From Candidatus Segatella caccae (GTDB taxonomy: Bacteria > Bacteroidota > Bacteroidia > Bacteroidales > Bacteroidaceae): 20,254 bases of DNA. This document shows positions 7,131-14,525 of the stretch, one piece after another. The notes under the pieces were generated by a model. That model was not told the DNA's origin and searched no databases. It saw nothing but the letters and a program-made list of their open reading frames with translations. Position 1 is the stretch's first letter. Each line of letters starts with the position of its first letter. The translations under genes were made by a program, and so were the position numbers. The stretch lies in assembly GCA_900556395.1 (NCBI GenBank), contig USOQ01000048.1, positions 1 through 20,254 of the forward strand, given 5' to 3'.

Positions 7131-8264
7131 ACTAATCCGAGGTACGTATTTCACGATTACCTTAGGCATCGCATAACGCTCCAATTCCTCCTCGCTAACC
7201 CACACGTACCCATCAGGCAATGCTGGCCGTGATGTCACATCAAGCACATAGAAGTCGACCAACAAGATGCGATGCGTCAACACATGCTTCACCCCCTTAG
7301 CCACAAGCCGTAGCACAGGCAGCTTACTATCGCATTTATCAGCCGGGAAATCCATATCAGCCGGGAAGCCTTCGCCTTGTCGCAGCAGCACCTCCGCACC
7401 ATCCACTTCCGAGCACTTCGAGTACAACATCCGCGCTATCTCCTCAGGCGACGAAGCCCTCTCATCAGCTACCGACGCATTAAACGGTTCCCATAGCCCC
7501 TGCCAGATGTCGCCTTTGCTCCTCCTGTGAATCGCCGTCATGGGCACGCCATCGCCCCGCTCCCAACATCTCACAAAGACATACGCCAAGTGGCGCTCTC
7601 TCACCTTGACAGTCTTCAGTTTCACGGGCAGCACATCCACCCTTCCCGAACGAAAAGCCGCACACGACACCATGAGCGGACATTCGGCACACCTTGGTGC
7701 CATCGGCGTACACACCATCGCGCCAAAGTCCATGATGCCCTGGTTGTAAGCCACCGCCTCCGACTGCGGCAAGAGCGACTGCGCCAGCTCTGCAAACACT
7801 CTCTTCCCCTGCGACGAGTTGATCGGAACATCAATATCGAAGTAGCGCGCCAGCACCCTGTACACATTACCATCCACCACAGCAGCAGGCACACCAAAGG
7901 CAAAGCACGCTATCGCCGCCGCCGTATAGTCGCCCACACCCTTCAGAGCCTTGATGCCCTTCAGCGAGTCAGGAAATCGCCCCATCGCCACGACCTGTCG
8001 AGCCGCCTCATGCAGATTTCTCGCCCTCGAGTAGTAGCCCAGTCCCTGCCACATCCTCAGCACCTCGTCCTCGTTTGCCGCAGCCAGCGCCTCCACCGAG
8101 GGCCATCGCTCCATCATCCTCTCCCAGTAAGCCTGTCCCTGCACGATGCGCGTCTGTTGCAGAATCACCTCGCTCAGCCAGATGGCATAGGCATCCTTTG
8201 TGTGGCGCCAGGGCAAATCCCTGCCACACTCACCAAACCATGAAACTATCGTAGAAGCAAACAT
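7125..8264 (-). CDS. mutY: A/G-specific adenine glycosylase MutY
   Basis: The 379-residue enzyme removes adenine mispaired with 8-oxoguanine or guanine, starting base-excision repair. The N-terminal catalytic domain has E32 in SEVILQQTRI (catalytic acid), the helix-hairpin-helix LKGVGDYTAAAIACFAFG (about 107-124) and D131 in VVDGNVYRVLARYF (catalytic aspartate). A [4Fe-4S] cluster loop follows with C185-x6-C192-x2-C195-x5-C201, the exact MutY/Nth spacing. The remaining 170 residues correspond to the NUDIX-like domain that reads 8-oxoG. Length is normal. It lies 46 bases after dacB on the same strand, so it may be third in a cluster, though a weak terminator-like hairpin sits between them. No clear promoter of its own is visible in that gap. 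The 3' end merges into a family B repeat fragment. Confidence 0.95.
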   Translation of the reverse strand: MFASTIVSWFGECGRDLPWRHTKDAYAIWLSEVILQQTRIVQGQAYWERMMERWPSVEALAAANEDEVLRMWQGLGYYSRARNLHEAARQVVAMGRFPDSLKGIKALKGVGDYTAAAIACFAFGVPAAVVDGNVYRVLARYFDIDVPINSSQGKRVFAELAQSLLPQSEAVAYNQGIMDFGAMVCTPMAPRCAECPLMVSCAAFRSGRVDVLPVKLKTVKVRERHLAYVFVRCWERGDGVPMTAIHRRSKGDIWQGLWEPFNASVADERASSPEEIARMLYSKCSEVDGAEVLLRQGEGFPADMDFPADKCDSKLPVLRLVAKGVKHVLTHRILLVDFYVLDVTSRPALPDGYVWVSEEELERYAMPKVIVKYVPRISD

Positions 8265-8290
8265 ACTTATTATATATATAGTCGTTGAAA

Positions 8291-8314
8291 GAAAAAAGGG
8301 ATAAGTCCCCTTAA
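8291..8314 (-). terminator. weak terminator-like hairpin between dacB and mutY
   Basis: On the minus strand, AAGGG-gacttat-CCCTT followed by TTTT overlaps the dacB stop codon. The stem is only 5 bp, so at most partial termination is likely. Confidence 0.35.
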
Positions 8315-9618
8315 GGCCTGCACAGCACGCCGCACACCCTGTCTTGGAAACGCCGCGCGTTCTCTCCGTGCATCACCCCATTGTTCAGCACGACGAAGCA
8401 GAGATCATGACCATTCGCCGCAGTGCAGAACCCCGCCAGCGTGATGATGCCCGTGAGCGTACCCGTCTTGGCCCTCACGTTGCCACTCGCCAGCGACCTC
8501 CTCATGCGCTTGCGCAGCGTCCCGTCGACGCCCGCGATAGGGAGCGACGCTCTCAAGTGCGGATAAATATTCTCGTTGCGGTAGGCATATCGCAGCAGCA
8601 AGCACTCTTGCTCCGCACTGAGATAGTTGTATAGCGACAGTCCTGAACCATCCGCCAACCTACATCTCGAAGCGTCCAGTCCCAACTTTCTCAAGAGCAT
8701 CTTCTCCACACCCCTTGCGCTCTTCGCACTGGCAGGGCGATAGCCTGTCGATGCAGCTATCTGATAGTACATACACTCCGCATACAGATTATCACTCTCC
8801 TTCATCATCCTGTGCAATATCTGGTCCATCGTGTGAAATCGCGTACACACCGAGAACGAAGCCTCTGGGCAGCGCTTCACCATCGGCGAGTCCACCTCGA
8901 GCACGATGCCCGCCTCTCGCATCCTGTCTACCAATCGCTCCATAAACCCATCCTTGCGAGCAAAGACCAAGGGCGAAAGCACCGGGTTATCATCATCCCA
9001 ACACCATCCCTCGCCCAGCAAGTCGTCGTCCTTCATTGAGCGGTCGGCATACACCGCGCCCCTGATCGTGTCCACCCCCATGTCGAGCAGACTGTTCACA
9101 AAAGCCTTCATGTCGTCGTTGTTAAACTTAGGGTCCATACCACCCACGCAATACACATCTCCCATCAGCACTCTGTCCACTATCTTACCCGTATATCTCA
9201 GCTGGGTCTTAAACTGGTAAGACCCGCCCAGTTTGTCGAGCGCAGTGATGGCAGTGAGCAACTTCATCGTACTGGCAGGACGCATCAGCTGCCTCTCCCT
9301 ATGCCGATACACACACGAGTCAGCCTGTAAGTCCCACACCATCATCGCTACTTGCGACGTCTCAAACATATCATCCTTCAGCAGCCTATCGAGCGCCATC
9401 CTCATCGATTCAGGCCAGGGCAGGCGCAAGGAGTCTGTCGGTAGCGAGTCTGTCGTCAGCGAGTCTGTTGGCAACGTGTCCCCCTCTAAGGAGTCTGCGT
9501 CGAGCACCTCTACCTTAGTCTCCACCACCTCATCATCGAGCACCCGTTGCGCCATCATCGGCATGCCCATCATCATCATTGCCAGCCAAGCCAGCACACC
9601 ATATCTCAATCTATTCAT
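8311..9618 (-). CDS. dacB: D-alanyl-D-alanine carboxypeptidase/endopeptidase, PBP4 (DacB) type, peptidase S13
   Basis: This 435-residue exported penicillin-binding protein trims or opens peptidoglycan cross-links in the periplasm. A signal peptide is clear (about residues 1-23, MNRLRYGVLAWLAMMMMGMP then AQ). The three active-site motifs of the serine penicillin-binding fold are present in order: S116-T-M-K119, S275-D-N277 and K384-T-G386. A large insert separates the first two motifs, typical of the S13 class. Residues 41-65, just after the signal, hold a short DSLPT repeat of unknown function, encoded by 15-base tandem repeats. The start ATG overlaps the stop of the upstream membrane-protein gene by 4 bases (ATGA), so the two are translationally coupled. 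Confidence 0.93.
   Translation of the reverse strand: MNRLRYGVLAWLAMMMMGMPMMAQRVLDDEVVETKVEVLDADSLEGDTLPTDSLTTDSLPTDSLRLPWPESMRMALDRLLKDDMFETSQVAMMVWDLQADSCVYRHRERQLMRPASTMKLLTAITALDKLGGSYQFKTQLRYTGKIVDRVLMGDVYCVGGMDPKFNNDDMKAFVNSLLDMGVDTIRGAVYADRSMKDDDLLGEGWCWDDDNPVLSPLVFARKDGFMERLVDRMREAGIVLEVDSPMVKRCPEASFSVCTRFHTMDQILHRMMKESDNLYAECMYYQIAASTGYRPASAKSARGVEKMLLRKLGLDASRCRLADGSGLSLYNYLSAEQECLLLRYAYRNENIYPHLRASLPIAGVDGTLRKRMRRSLASGNVRAKTGTLTGIITLAGFCTAANGHDLCFVVLNNGVMHGENARRFQDRVCGVLCRP
9431..9475 (-). repeat. 15-base tandem repeat inside dacB (three units)
   Basis: Three successive 15-base units beginning GAGTCTGT (9431, 9446, 9461 on the plus strand) encode a TDSL(P/T) linker repeat next to the signal peptide. 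A fourth, shorter unit may follow. The copy number could change by slippage without breaking the frame. Confidence 0.7.
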
Positions 9619-10022
9619 TGTCTCTTTCTGATTTCGTTAACAAAAGCCTCCTCATTATCGGGCACCACCGTCACTATATTGCCATGCCCATACTCTATTA
9701 CCAGGCACCAGTCGAGCCCACAAAACGTCTTTGCCCGATACATCTCCACGATGTCGCAGACAGGCACATTTTTGTTACTCGCAAATCGCCCCTCGTCGAT
9801 GACCAGAAATTCCATCTCCTCCTCCCTGTCTATCGGCTTCACCCGCTTGAAGGTGTACGACGTATGCAGAATACGCTCCATCATCCCAACGATGACAATC
9901 ACCACGAAGATAGCAATGATAGCCAATTTTATCCAGAAGAAATACAGAGCCAGCGCCCCAAAGACCCCCATCCCACATTTAGCAGGCAGCGTCAAGCGTT
10001 TATGAAAAGTTCTATCAGCCAT
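9615..10022 (-). CDS. small membrane protein, possibly with a PH-like domain
   Basis: This 135-residue protein has a hydrophobic N-terminal region (about residues 14-47, one long or two short membrane helices), followed by a soluble part of about 85 residues. The soluble part reads as alternating beta strands (YTFKRVKPI, EMEFLVIDE, CLVIEYGHGNIVTVVP) and a final helix (NEEAFVNEIRKRQ). That layout resembles small bacterial membrane proteins with a PH/YdbT-like fold, but no diagnostic motif was seen, so the function is unknown. The stop overlaps the dacB start by 4 bases (ATGA), a strong sign of one operon and perhaps a shared role at the cell envelope. Its promoter faces that of nadB in the 142-base divergent gap. 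Confidence 0.75.
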   Translation of the reverse strand: MADRTFHKRLTLPAKCGMGVFGALALYFFWIKLAIIAIFVVIVIVGMMERILHTSYTFKRVKPIDREEEMEFLVIDEGRFASNKNVPVCDIVEMYRAKTFCGLDWCLVIEYGHGNIVTVVPDNEEAFVNEIRKRQ

Positions 10023-10059
10023 AAGTAAAGTTCATTCCATATAATACAAAAAATCGATG

Positions 10060-10067
10060 CAAAATTA
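10060..10067 (-). promoter_or_regulatory. -7 promoter element for the membrane protein-dacB unit
   Basis: TAATTTTG on the minus strand fits the Bacteroidetes -7 consensus, about 38 bases before the ATG. No clear -33 element was found. Confidence 0.5.
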
Positions 10068-10109
10068 CAAAAAATAAGTCTTTTCCTACTCGTTTTAAAG
10101 ATAAATTAT

Positions 10110-10117
10110 TACTTTTG
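10110..10117 (+). promoter_or_regulatory. -7 promoter element of nadB
   Basis: TACTTTTG matches TAnnTTTG and is followed by C, as in other promoters here. It lies 47 bases before the nadB ATG. No clear -33 element was found. Confidence 0.5.
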
Positions 10118-10164
10118 CACTCATTAAAGGATACAATCCACAAATTCGTTATAAAGCAAGCCCA

Positions 10165-11754
10165 ATGGTTTATAAGTATGATTTTCTGATTATCGGTGCA
10201 GGAGTTGCCGGTATGAGTTACGCCCTCAAAGTAGCAAGGGCACATAAGGGAAAAGTGTGCATGATATGCAAGACCTCTCTCGACGAAGCCAACACGTCAT
10301 TTGCACAAGGAGGCGTAGCCTCGGTCACCAATCTCGCAGTCGACAATTTCGACAAGCACATTCAGGACACTATGATAGCTGGCGATTACATCAGCGACTA
10401 TCGTGCTGTGAAGCAAGTCGTCACCAAAGCGCCAGCCCAGATACAAGAGTTAGTGCAGTGGGGTGTCAACTTCGATAAGCAGCAAGACGGTCAGTTCGAC
10501 CTCCATCGAGAGGGTGGCCACAGCGAGTTTCGCATCCTCCACCATGCCGACGACACTGGAGCCGAGATACAGCGCGGCCTCATGGAAGCCGTGCGCAACA
10601 ATCCCGACATCGACATCAAGGAGAATCACTTTGCCGTCGAGATCATCACACAGCACCATTTAGGCGCACGCGTCACCCGTCGCACACCCTACATCAACTG
10701 CTATGGCGCCTATGTCCTCAACCCCGACACGCAGAAGGTAGACACCTATCTCAGCAAGGTCACCGTGATGTGTACTGGCGGTTGTGGTGCCGTATATCAG
10801 ACCACCACCAATCCCGTCATAGCTACAGGCGATGGCGAGGCCATGGTCTATCGTGCCAAGGGTACTGTAGCCGACATGGAGTTTGTGCAGTTCCACCCCA
10901 CAGCCCTCTATCATCCAGGCGAGACCCATCCCGCTTTCCTCATCACAGAGGCAATGCGCGGCTATGGTGGCATCCTGCGCCTCCCCGACGGCACAAGCTT
11001 CATGGAGAAATACGACAAGCGTCTCAGTCTTGCCCCTCGCGACATCGTGGCTCGAGCCATCGACAAGGAGATGAAAATGCACGGTCTCGACCACGTCTGT
11101 CTCGACGTCACCCACAAAAACCCCGAAGAGACGAAGCATCACTTCCCCAATATCTATGCCAAGTGCCTGAGTATCGGCATCGACATCACCAAAGACTACA
11201 TCCCCGTGCGCCCAGCAGCCCATTACATGTGTGGCGGCATCAAGGTCGACCTCAACGGCTGTTCCAGCATCAACCGCCTCTATGCCTTAGGTGAGTGTTC
11301 CTGCACAGGGCTTCATGGCGGCAACCGCTTGGCGAGCAACTCACTCATTGAGGCTGTCGTCTATGCCGACACAGCAGCCCAGCACAGCATAGAACATGTC
11401 GACGAATACGATTTCAACGACAAGGTGCCCGCATGGAATGACGAAGGCACCCTCACCAACGAGGAGAAGGTACTCATCACGCAGAGTGTCAAGGAGGTGG
11501 GCGAGTGTATGAGCAATTACGTAGGCATCGTCAGGAGCGACTTGCGCCTCAAGAGAGCCTGGGACCGCCTCGACCTCTTATACGAAGAGACCGAAAACCT
11601 CTTCAAGCGAGTTAAGGTGAGCAAGGAACTATGCGAGCTACGCAATATGATTAATGTAGGCTATCTCATCACACGCATGGCTATAGAAAGAAAAGAAAGT
11701 CGAGGATTACATTACACCATCGACTATCCTGTGCATGCGTATGATAAAAAATAA
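10165..11754 (+). CDS. nadB: L-aspartate oxidase NadB
   Basis: The 529-residue flavoenzyme oxidises L-aspartate to iminoaspartate, which NadA condenses to quinolinate in de novo NAD synthesis; fumarate can serve as electron acceptor in anaerobes. The FAD-binding GxGxxG is at residues 11-16 (IIGAGVAGMSYAL). The fumarate reductase/succinate dehydrogenase-like core follows: NTSFAQGGVASV, HREGGHSEFRILHH, EFVQFHPTALYH, LAPRDIVARAID and HYMCGGIKVD. A C-terminal helical domain with LRLKRAWDRLDLLY completes it. The TSFAQGG motif and length favour aspartate oxidase over SdhA/FrdA. NadA and NadC are not next to it here. It has its own promoter and ends in a strong intrinsic terminator, so it is probably monocistronic. 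Confidence 0.93.
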   Translation: MVYKYDFLIIGAGVAGMSYALKVARAHKGKVCMICKTSLDEANTSFAQGGVASVTNLAVDNFDKHIQDTMIAGDYISDYRAVKQVVTKAPAQIQELVQWGVNFDKQQDGQFDLHREGGHSEFRILHHADDTGAEIQRGLMEAVRNNPDIDIKENHFAVEIITQHHLGARVTRRTPYINCYGAYVLNPDTQKVDTYLSKVTVMCTGGCGAVYQTTTNPVIATGDGEAMVYRAKGTVADMEFVQFHPTALYHPGETHPAFLITEAMRGYGGILRLPDGTSFMEKYDKRLSLAPRDIVARAIDKEMKMHGLDHVCLDVTHKNPEETKHHFPNIYAKCLSIGIDITKDYIPVRPAAHYMCGGIKVDLNGCSSINRLYALGECSCTGLHGGNRLASNSLIEAVVYADTAAQHSIEHVDEYDFNDKVPAWNDEGTLTNEEKVLITQSVKEVGECMSNYVGIVRSDLRLKRAWDRLDLLYEETENLFKRVKVSKELCELRNMINVGYLITRMAIERKESRGLHYTIDYPVHAYDKK

Positions 11755-11780
11755 GAACTGCCGAGAGGCAGGAGAGGAAT

Positions 11781-11817
11781 AAAATCTGAGCTGCTTTTGG
11801 GAAGTAGCTCAGATTTT
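11781..11817. terminator. strong intrinsic terminator after nadB
   Basis: AAAATCTGAGCT (11781-11792) pairs perfectly with AGCTCAGATTTT (11806-11817). A G-T wobble and CTT/AAG extend the stem to 16 bp with a 5-base loop. The A- and T-rich stem ends allow action on either strand. Confidence 0.85.
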
Positions 11818-11870
11818 CTATAGAAACTACTTGAAACTTACAAAACTAATAATAAAAACCTATCAAAACA

Positions 11871-13640
11871 ATGAAACAAATCATCAAATTCTGTGTAATC
11901 TCCCTTTTACTGATTATCCATGAGGGAACAATATTTGGACAAACTTTTAAAAAAGTCACTAACATTTCAGAACTACAAAATGGAGATGTCATAGCCATCG
12001 TAAATGAAAAAAATAATCAAGCCTTAAGTACAACTCAAAACGAAAAAAATCGGAAAGCAACTCCTATTACAATCAAAGATGGTTGTTTTACCAGTACTAC
12101 TTCTGTGCAGGAAATAACATTGGAAAGCTATAATAAGAATTGGTATCTAAAAGTCGGAACAGATGATTATCTTTACGCAAATGGAGTAAAAGACGGAAAA
12201 GGCGAAAAAGGCGCAACTTTAAAAAAAATAGATAAAAATAAAAGAGATAAGTATAGTAGAGCCTCTATTACTTTCTCTGGAGGTAATGCTTTGATTAATT
12301 TTTTAGGGGGAAACTTTTACAATCAAATAGGTTACTATAATCAAGGTGAATTGTTTTCGGCATATCAAACAAGTAGTCAGTCAACAGTTCAAATCTATAA
12401 GAAGCAATCTGGTGGATTAATGGCTTCTTCTTTGTCTTTTGGTTCGACTATTGATAATCATACCTTTTTCAAAAATGCAGGAGATAAATTCACTTTGCTT
12501 GCAACGTTAACCCCAACCATCAAAGGCGCAACCATCCAATACACCAGTAGCAATCTTTCTGTGGCAAGTGTAAACGAAAAAACTGGTGAGGTGACAGTCC
12601 TTCGTGAGGGTGAATCAGAGATTACGGCTTCTTTCGCTGGTAATAATACTTATCATCCTTCTTCTGCTTCTTATACTATTCATGTAAACAAGGAGGGCTT
12701 TTTCGACTTTACGCAAACAGTGAATGACTATGGGTCGGAGTGTACACCAGGCTCGCCGTCATATACCTATAACTCAACCTGGAAGGCAGGCAAAGTAACT
12801 CTTACGACAGATAAATCAGAAGGTGTGGGCTTTCGTTGGTGGAAAAATACTGATGACACATATGATTTTCGCGCATACAGCTATAGTGTTTTTACGATTT
12901 CTGTGGCTGAAGGCTATTATATTACCTCTATTGTATTAAAAGGCACTATTCCTTCGTCTTCGTTACAAGCTAATGATGAAGACATCGAAAACGGGAAATG
13001 GAGTGGTATATCGCAGTCTGTTGTATTTAAGCCATCTACCACTTTATATATAAAGTCTATAACCGTCAATTACACCCAACAACAGGAGAGTCTTACAACT
13101 GCAGCATCGGGCTTTGCAACCTACGTTGCAGATTATCCTGTAGACTACAGCAAATTAGGTTTGACGGTGTACGAGGTGGCGGTGAACCAGGAACAAACAG
13201 GGGTTGTCTATAGGCCTTTTGTTGGAGCAGTTCCTGCGGGGATGGCTGTTCTTGTGCAAGGGGTGCCTAACAAGGAATATTCGCTGACACCAGCAACAGT
13301 GGCTGATCATTCGTACAAGACAGACTTGAGAGCTTCGGACGGGACAGTTAAAGCTGCCGATAGTGAGATCTATGCTTTTGCTACGTTGAGGGGTGTTTCT
13401 GGTTTTAAACTGGTTACTGATGGTGTGGTTATTCCAGCAAAGAAGGGATACTTAAAATTGACTTCTGCTGGCAGTGCCAAGAATTTCTTTGCTTTCGATG
13501 ATGTAGATACTGGCATCGGGCATATCGATGCTAATAATATGGGCACGACATCAGTCGTCTATAATCTGGCAGGACAACGTGTGGATAAGTACTATAAGGG
13601 TATCGTCATCGAAAATGGTAAGAAAATAATTCGTAAATAA
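11871..13640 (+). CDS. secreted Ig-like (BIG2-type) multidomain protein with Prevotella-type C-terminal tail
   Basis: This is a 589-residue protein of unknown function. Residues 1-23 form a signal peptide (MKQIIKFCVISLLLIIHEGT, then IFGQ). Residues 25-180 form a beta-rich domain I cannot name. Residues 185-275 look like a bacterial Ig-like (BIG2) domain: YTSSNLSVASVNEKTGEVTV then GESEITASFAGNNTY. Residues 278-405 form a second beta-rich domain. Residues 405-545 are another beta-rich region (GFATYVADYPVDYSKLGLTV onward). The end, VYNLAGQRVDKYYKG then IVIENGKKIIRK, resembles the C-terminal tails of Bacteroidales surface and secreted proteins, possibly a type IX secretion sorting signal. It is AT-rich compared with its neighbours, most strongly in the first 800 bases, which suggests mosaic origin or transfer. 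No consensus promoter was seen upstream. A small peptide gene follows by 39-45 bases. Confidence 0.75.
   Translation: MKQIIKFCVISLLLIIHEGTIFGQTFKKVTNISELQNGDVIAIVNEKNNQALSTTQNEKNRKATPITIKDGCFTSTTSVQEITLESYNKNWYLKVGTDDYLYANGVKDGKGEKGATLKKIDKNKRDKYSRASITFSGGNALINFLGGNFYNQIGYYNQGELFSAYQTSSQSTVQIYKKQSGGLMASSLSFGSTIDNHTFFKNAGDKFTLLATLTPTIKGATIQYTSSNLSVASVNEKTGEVTVLREGESEITASFAGNNTYHPSSASYTIHVNKEGFFDFTQTVNDYGSECTPGSPSYTYNSTWKAGKVTLTTDKSEGVGFRWWKNTDDTYDFRAYSYSVFTISVAEGYYITSIVLKGTIPSSSLQANDEDIENGKWSGISQSVVFKPSTTLYIKSITVNYTQQQESLTTAASGFATYVADYPVDYSKLGLTVYEVAVNQEQTGVVYRPFVGAVPAGMAVLVQGVPNKEYSLTPATVADHSYKTDLRASDGTVKAADSEIYAFATLRGVSGFKLVTDGVVIPAKKGYLKLTSAGSAKNFFAFDDVDTGIGHIDANNMGTTSVVYNLAGQRVDKYYKGIVIENGKKIIRK
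13580..13588 (-). other. single consensus DnaA-box sequence inside the secreted-protein gene
   Basis: TGTGGATAA is the exact complement of the TTATCCACA DnaA box. It stands alone and encodes part of the conserved tail (RVDK), so chance is a good explanation. It is listed only because the strand composition switches nearby. Confidence 0.2.
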
Positions 13641-13685
13641 TACTCTATACTGAAAAACTAATCTTTTAATGAATTAAAAATGGAT

Positions 13686-13862
13686 ATGAAAAATTACACG
13701 AATCCTGCTATTGAAATAGTAAAGATGGAAATGGTGAATGTGATAGCTGCCAGTCCTAATAGTGACTTCAATGACCAGGATAAAATTGAAATTCAAGAAC
13801 AGATAGAGGCTAAACCGTATGAGAATGGCATGGATGTGAAGCTTTGGGAGGAGGAGTGGTAA
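13686..13862 (+). CDS. small acidic peptide of unknown function
   Basis: The 58-residue ORF starts at ATG 13686, with a second possible ATG two codons earlier at 13680. It lies shortly after the secreted-protein stop on the same strand. The N-terminal part, MKNYTNPAIEIVKMEMVNVI then AASP, resembles a pattern I recognise from many small Bacteroidales peptides (Y-x-x-P-x-I/M-E-V/I followed by an AAS or similar turn). The rest is strongly acidic and ends WEEEW. There is no membrane segment, no cysteine and no known domain. The A-rich leader and low GC match the secreted gene, so the two may be co-transcribed. Function is unknown; a processed peptide or a small regulatory protein are both possible. 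Confidence 0.6.
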   Translation: MKNYTNPAIEIVKMEMVNVIAASPNSDFNDQDKIEIQEQIEAKPYENGMDVKLWEEEW

Positions 13863-13866
13863 TTTT

Positions 13867-13962
13867 TTAATGTTTAATGTTTACGGGTAGGGAGACTCTT
13901 GAGTTGCTTATGGCGGGCTCCCCAGTAAACACTAAACATTAAGACTCCCTCCCCAGTGCGGG
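13867..13962. repeat. family A repeat without the GC core
   Basis: AATGTTTAATGTTTAC (13869-13884) and GTAAACACTAAACATT (13925-13940) are inverted arms matching at 15 of 16 bases. Between them lies CTTGAGTTGCTTATGG, shared with the copies at 15.75 and 16.93 kb. The bulged GC hairpin seen in those copies is missing. It follows the small peptide's stop codon. Confidence 0.7.
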
Positions 13963-13986
13963 CTTAGTTTGTGACTGATGAAGATA

Positions 13987-14026
13987 AAAAAGCCTCATGT
14001 TTCGTTGAGTGAACATGAGGCTTTTT
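13987..14026. terminator. bidirectional intrinsic terminator
   Basis: AAAAAGCCTCATGTT (13987-14001) pairs perfectly with AACATGAGGCTTTTT (14012-14026), with a 10-base loop and A and T tracts on the two sides. It sits between the plus-strand peptide gene and the minus-strand ridA and can serve both. Confidence 0.9.
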
Positions 14027-14060
14027 GTATATACCTATGTGCTGCTTGTGAGCAGAGGGA

Positions 14061-14435
14061 TTACTTAGCTGCTAAGACTTCTATCTCGACGAGGGCACCC
14101 TTAGGCAACTTCTCTACGGCTACGGCAGAGCGGGCTGGATAGGGCTTGCTGAAGAACTCGGCGTAAACCTCGTTCATGGCGGCAAAGTCGTCCATGCTGT
14201 TGAGGTATGCTGTGGTCTTTACGACGTGGCTGAGGTCGGTACCTGCTGCCTTGAGGATGTTCTGGGCATTGGTGAGGCTCTGACGGGTCTGCTCCTTGAT
14301 GCCGCCTTCTACAAACTGACCTGTGGTGGGGTCGATGGGTATCTGTCCTGAGGCAAATACAAATCCGTTTACTTCGATGGCCTGGCTATAGGGTCCGATA
14401 GCGGCAGGCGCGTTGTCTGTGTGAATTGCGTTCAT
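14061..14435 (-). CDS. ridA: RidA-family reactive intermediate/imine deaminase
   Basis: The 124-residue protein belongs to the YjgF/YER057c/UK114 family, normally a cytoplasmic homotrimer. It hydrolyses 2-aminoacrylate and 2-aminocrotonate, the reactive enamine/imine products of PLP enzymes such as IlvA, to 2-keto acids. Family features are IGPYSQAIEVNGFVFASGQI (residues 13-32), the signature PARSAVAVEKLPKGALVEIE near the C-terminus, with R102 as the carboxylate-binding arginine, and E119. Length is typical. It lies 90 bases downstream of ilvA on the same strand, so the enzyme and its clean-up partner are probably co-transcribed. No separate promoter with a clear TAnnTTTG was seen. Confidence 0.95.
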   Translation of the reverse strand: MNAIHTDNAPAAIGPYSQAIEVNGFVFASGQIPIDPTTGQFVEGGIKEQTRQSLTNAQNILKAAGTDLSHVVKTTAYLNSMDDFAAMNEVYAEFFSKPYPARSAVAVEKLPKGALVEIEVLAAK

Positions 14436-14525
14436 ATTGATATGATTTTTTAGAAATTAATAATATAGATATTCTCTTGCTGGGGGCTGTCGTGTCGCTG
14501 CTGTTGCAGGGTGCGATGCTCTTTT

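Noticed and set aside
7527..8243. 238-codon plus-strand ORF antisense to mutY
   Set aside because: mutY has all catalytic and Fe-S residues on the other strand; the antisense protein is rich in H, R and S with no recognisable domain.
13580..13588. DnaA box as proof of an origin
   Set aside because: A single box in a coding sequence; no cluster and no AT-rich unwinding element next to it. Kept only as a weak note beside the skew switch.
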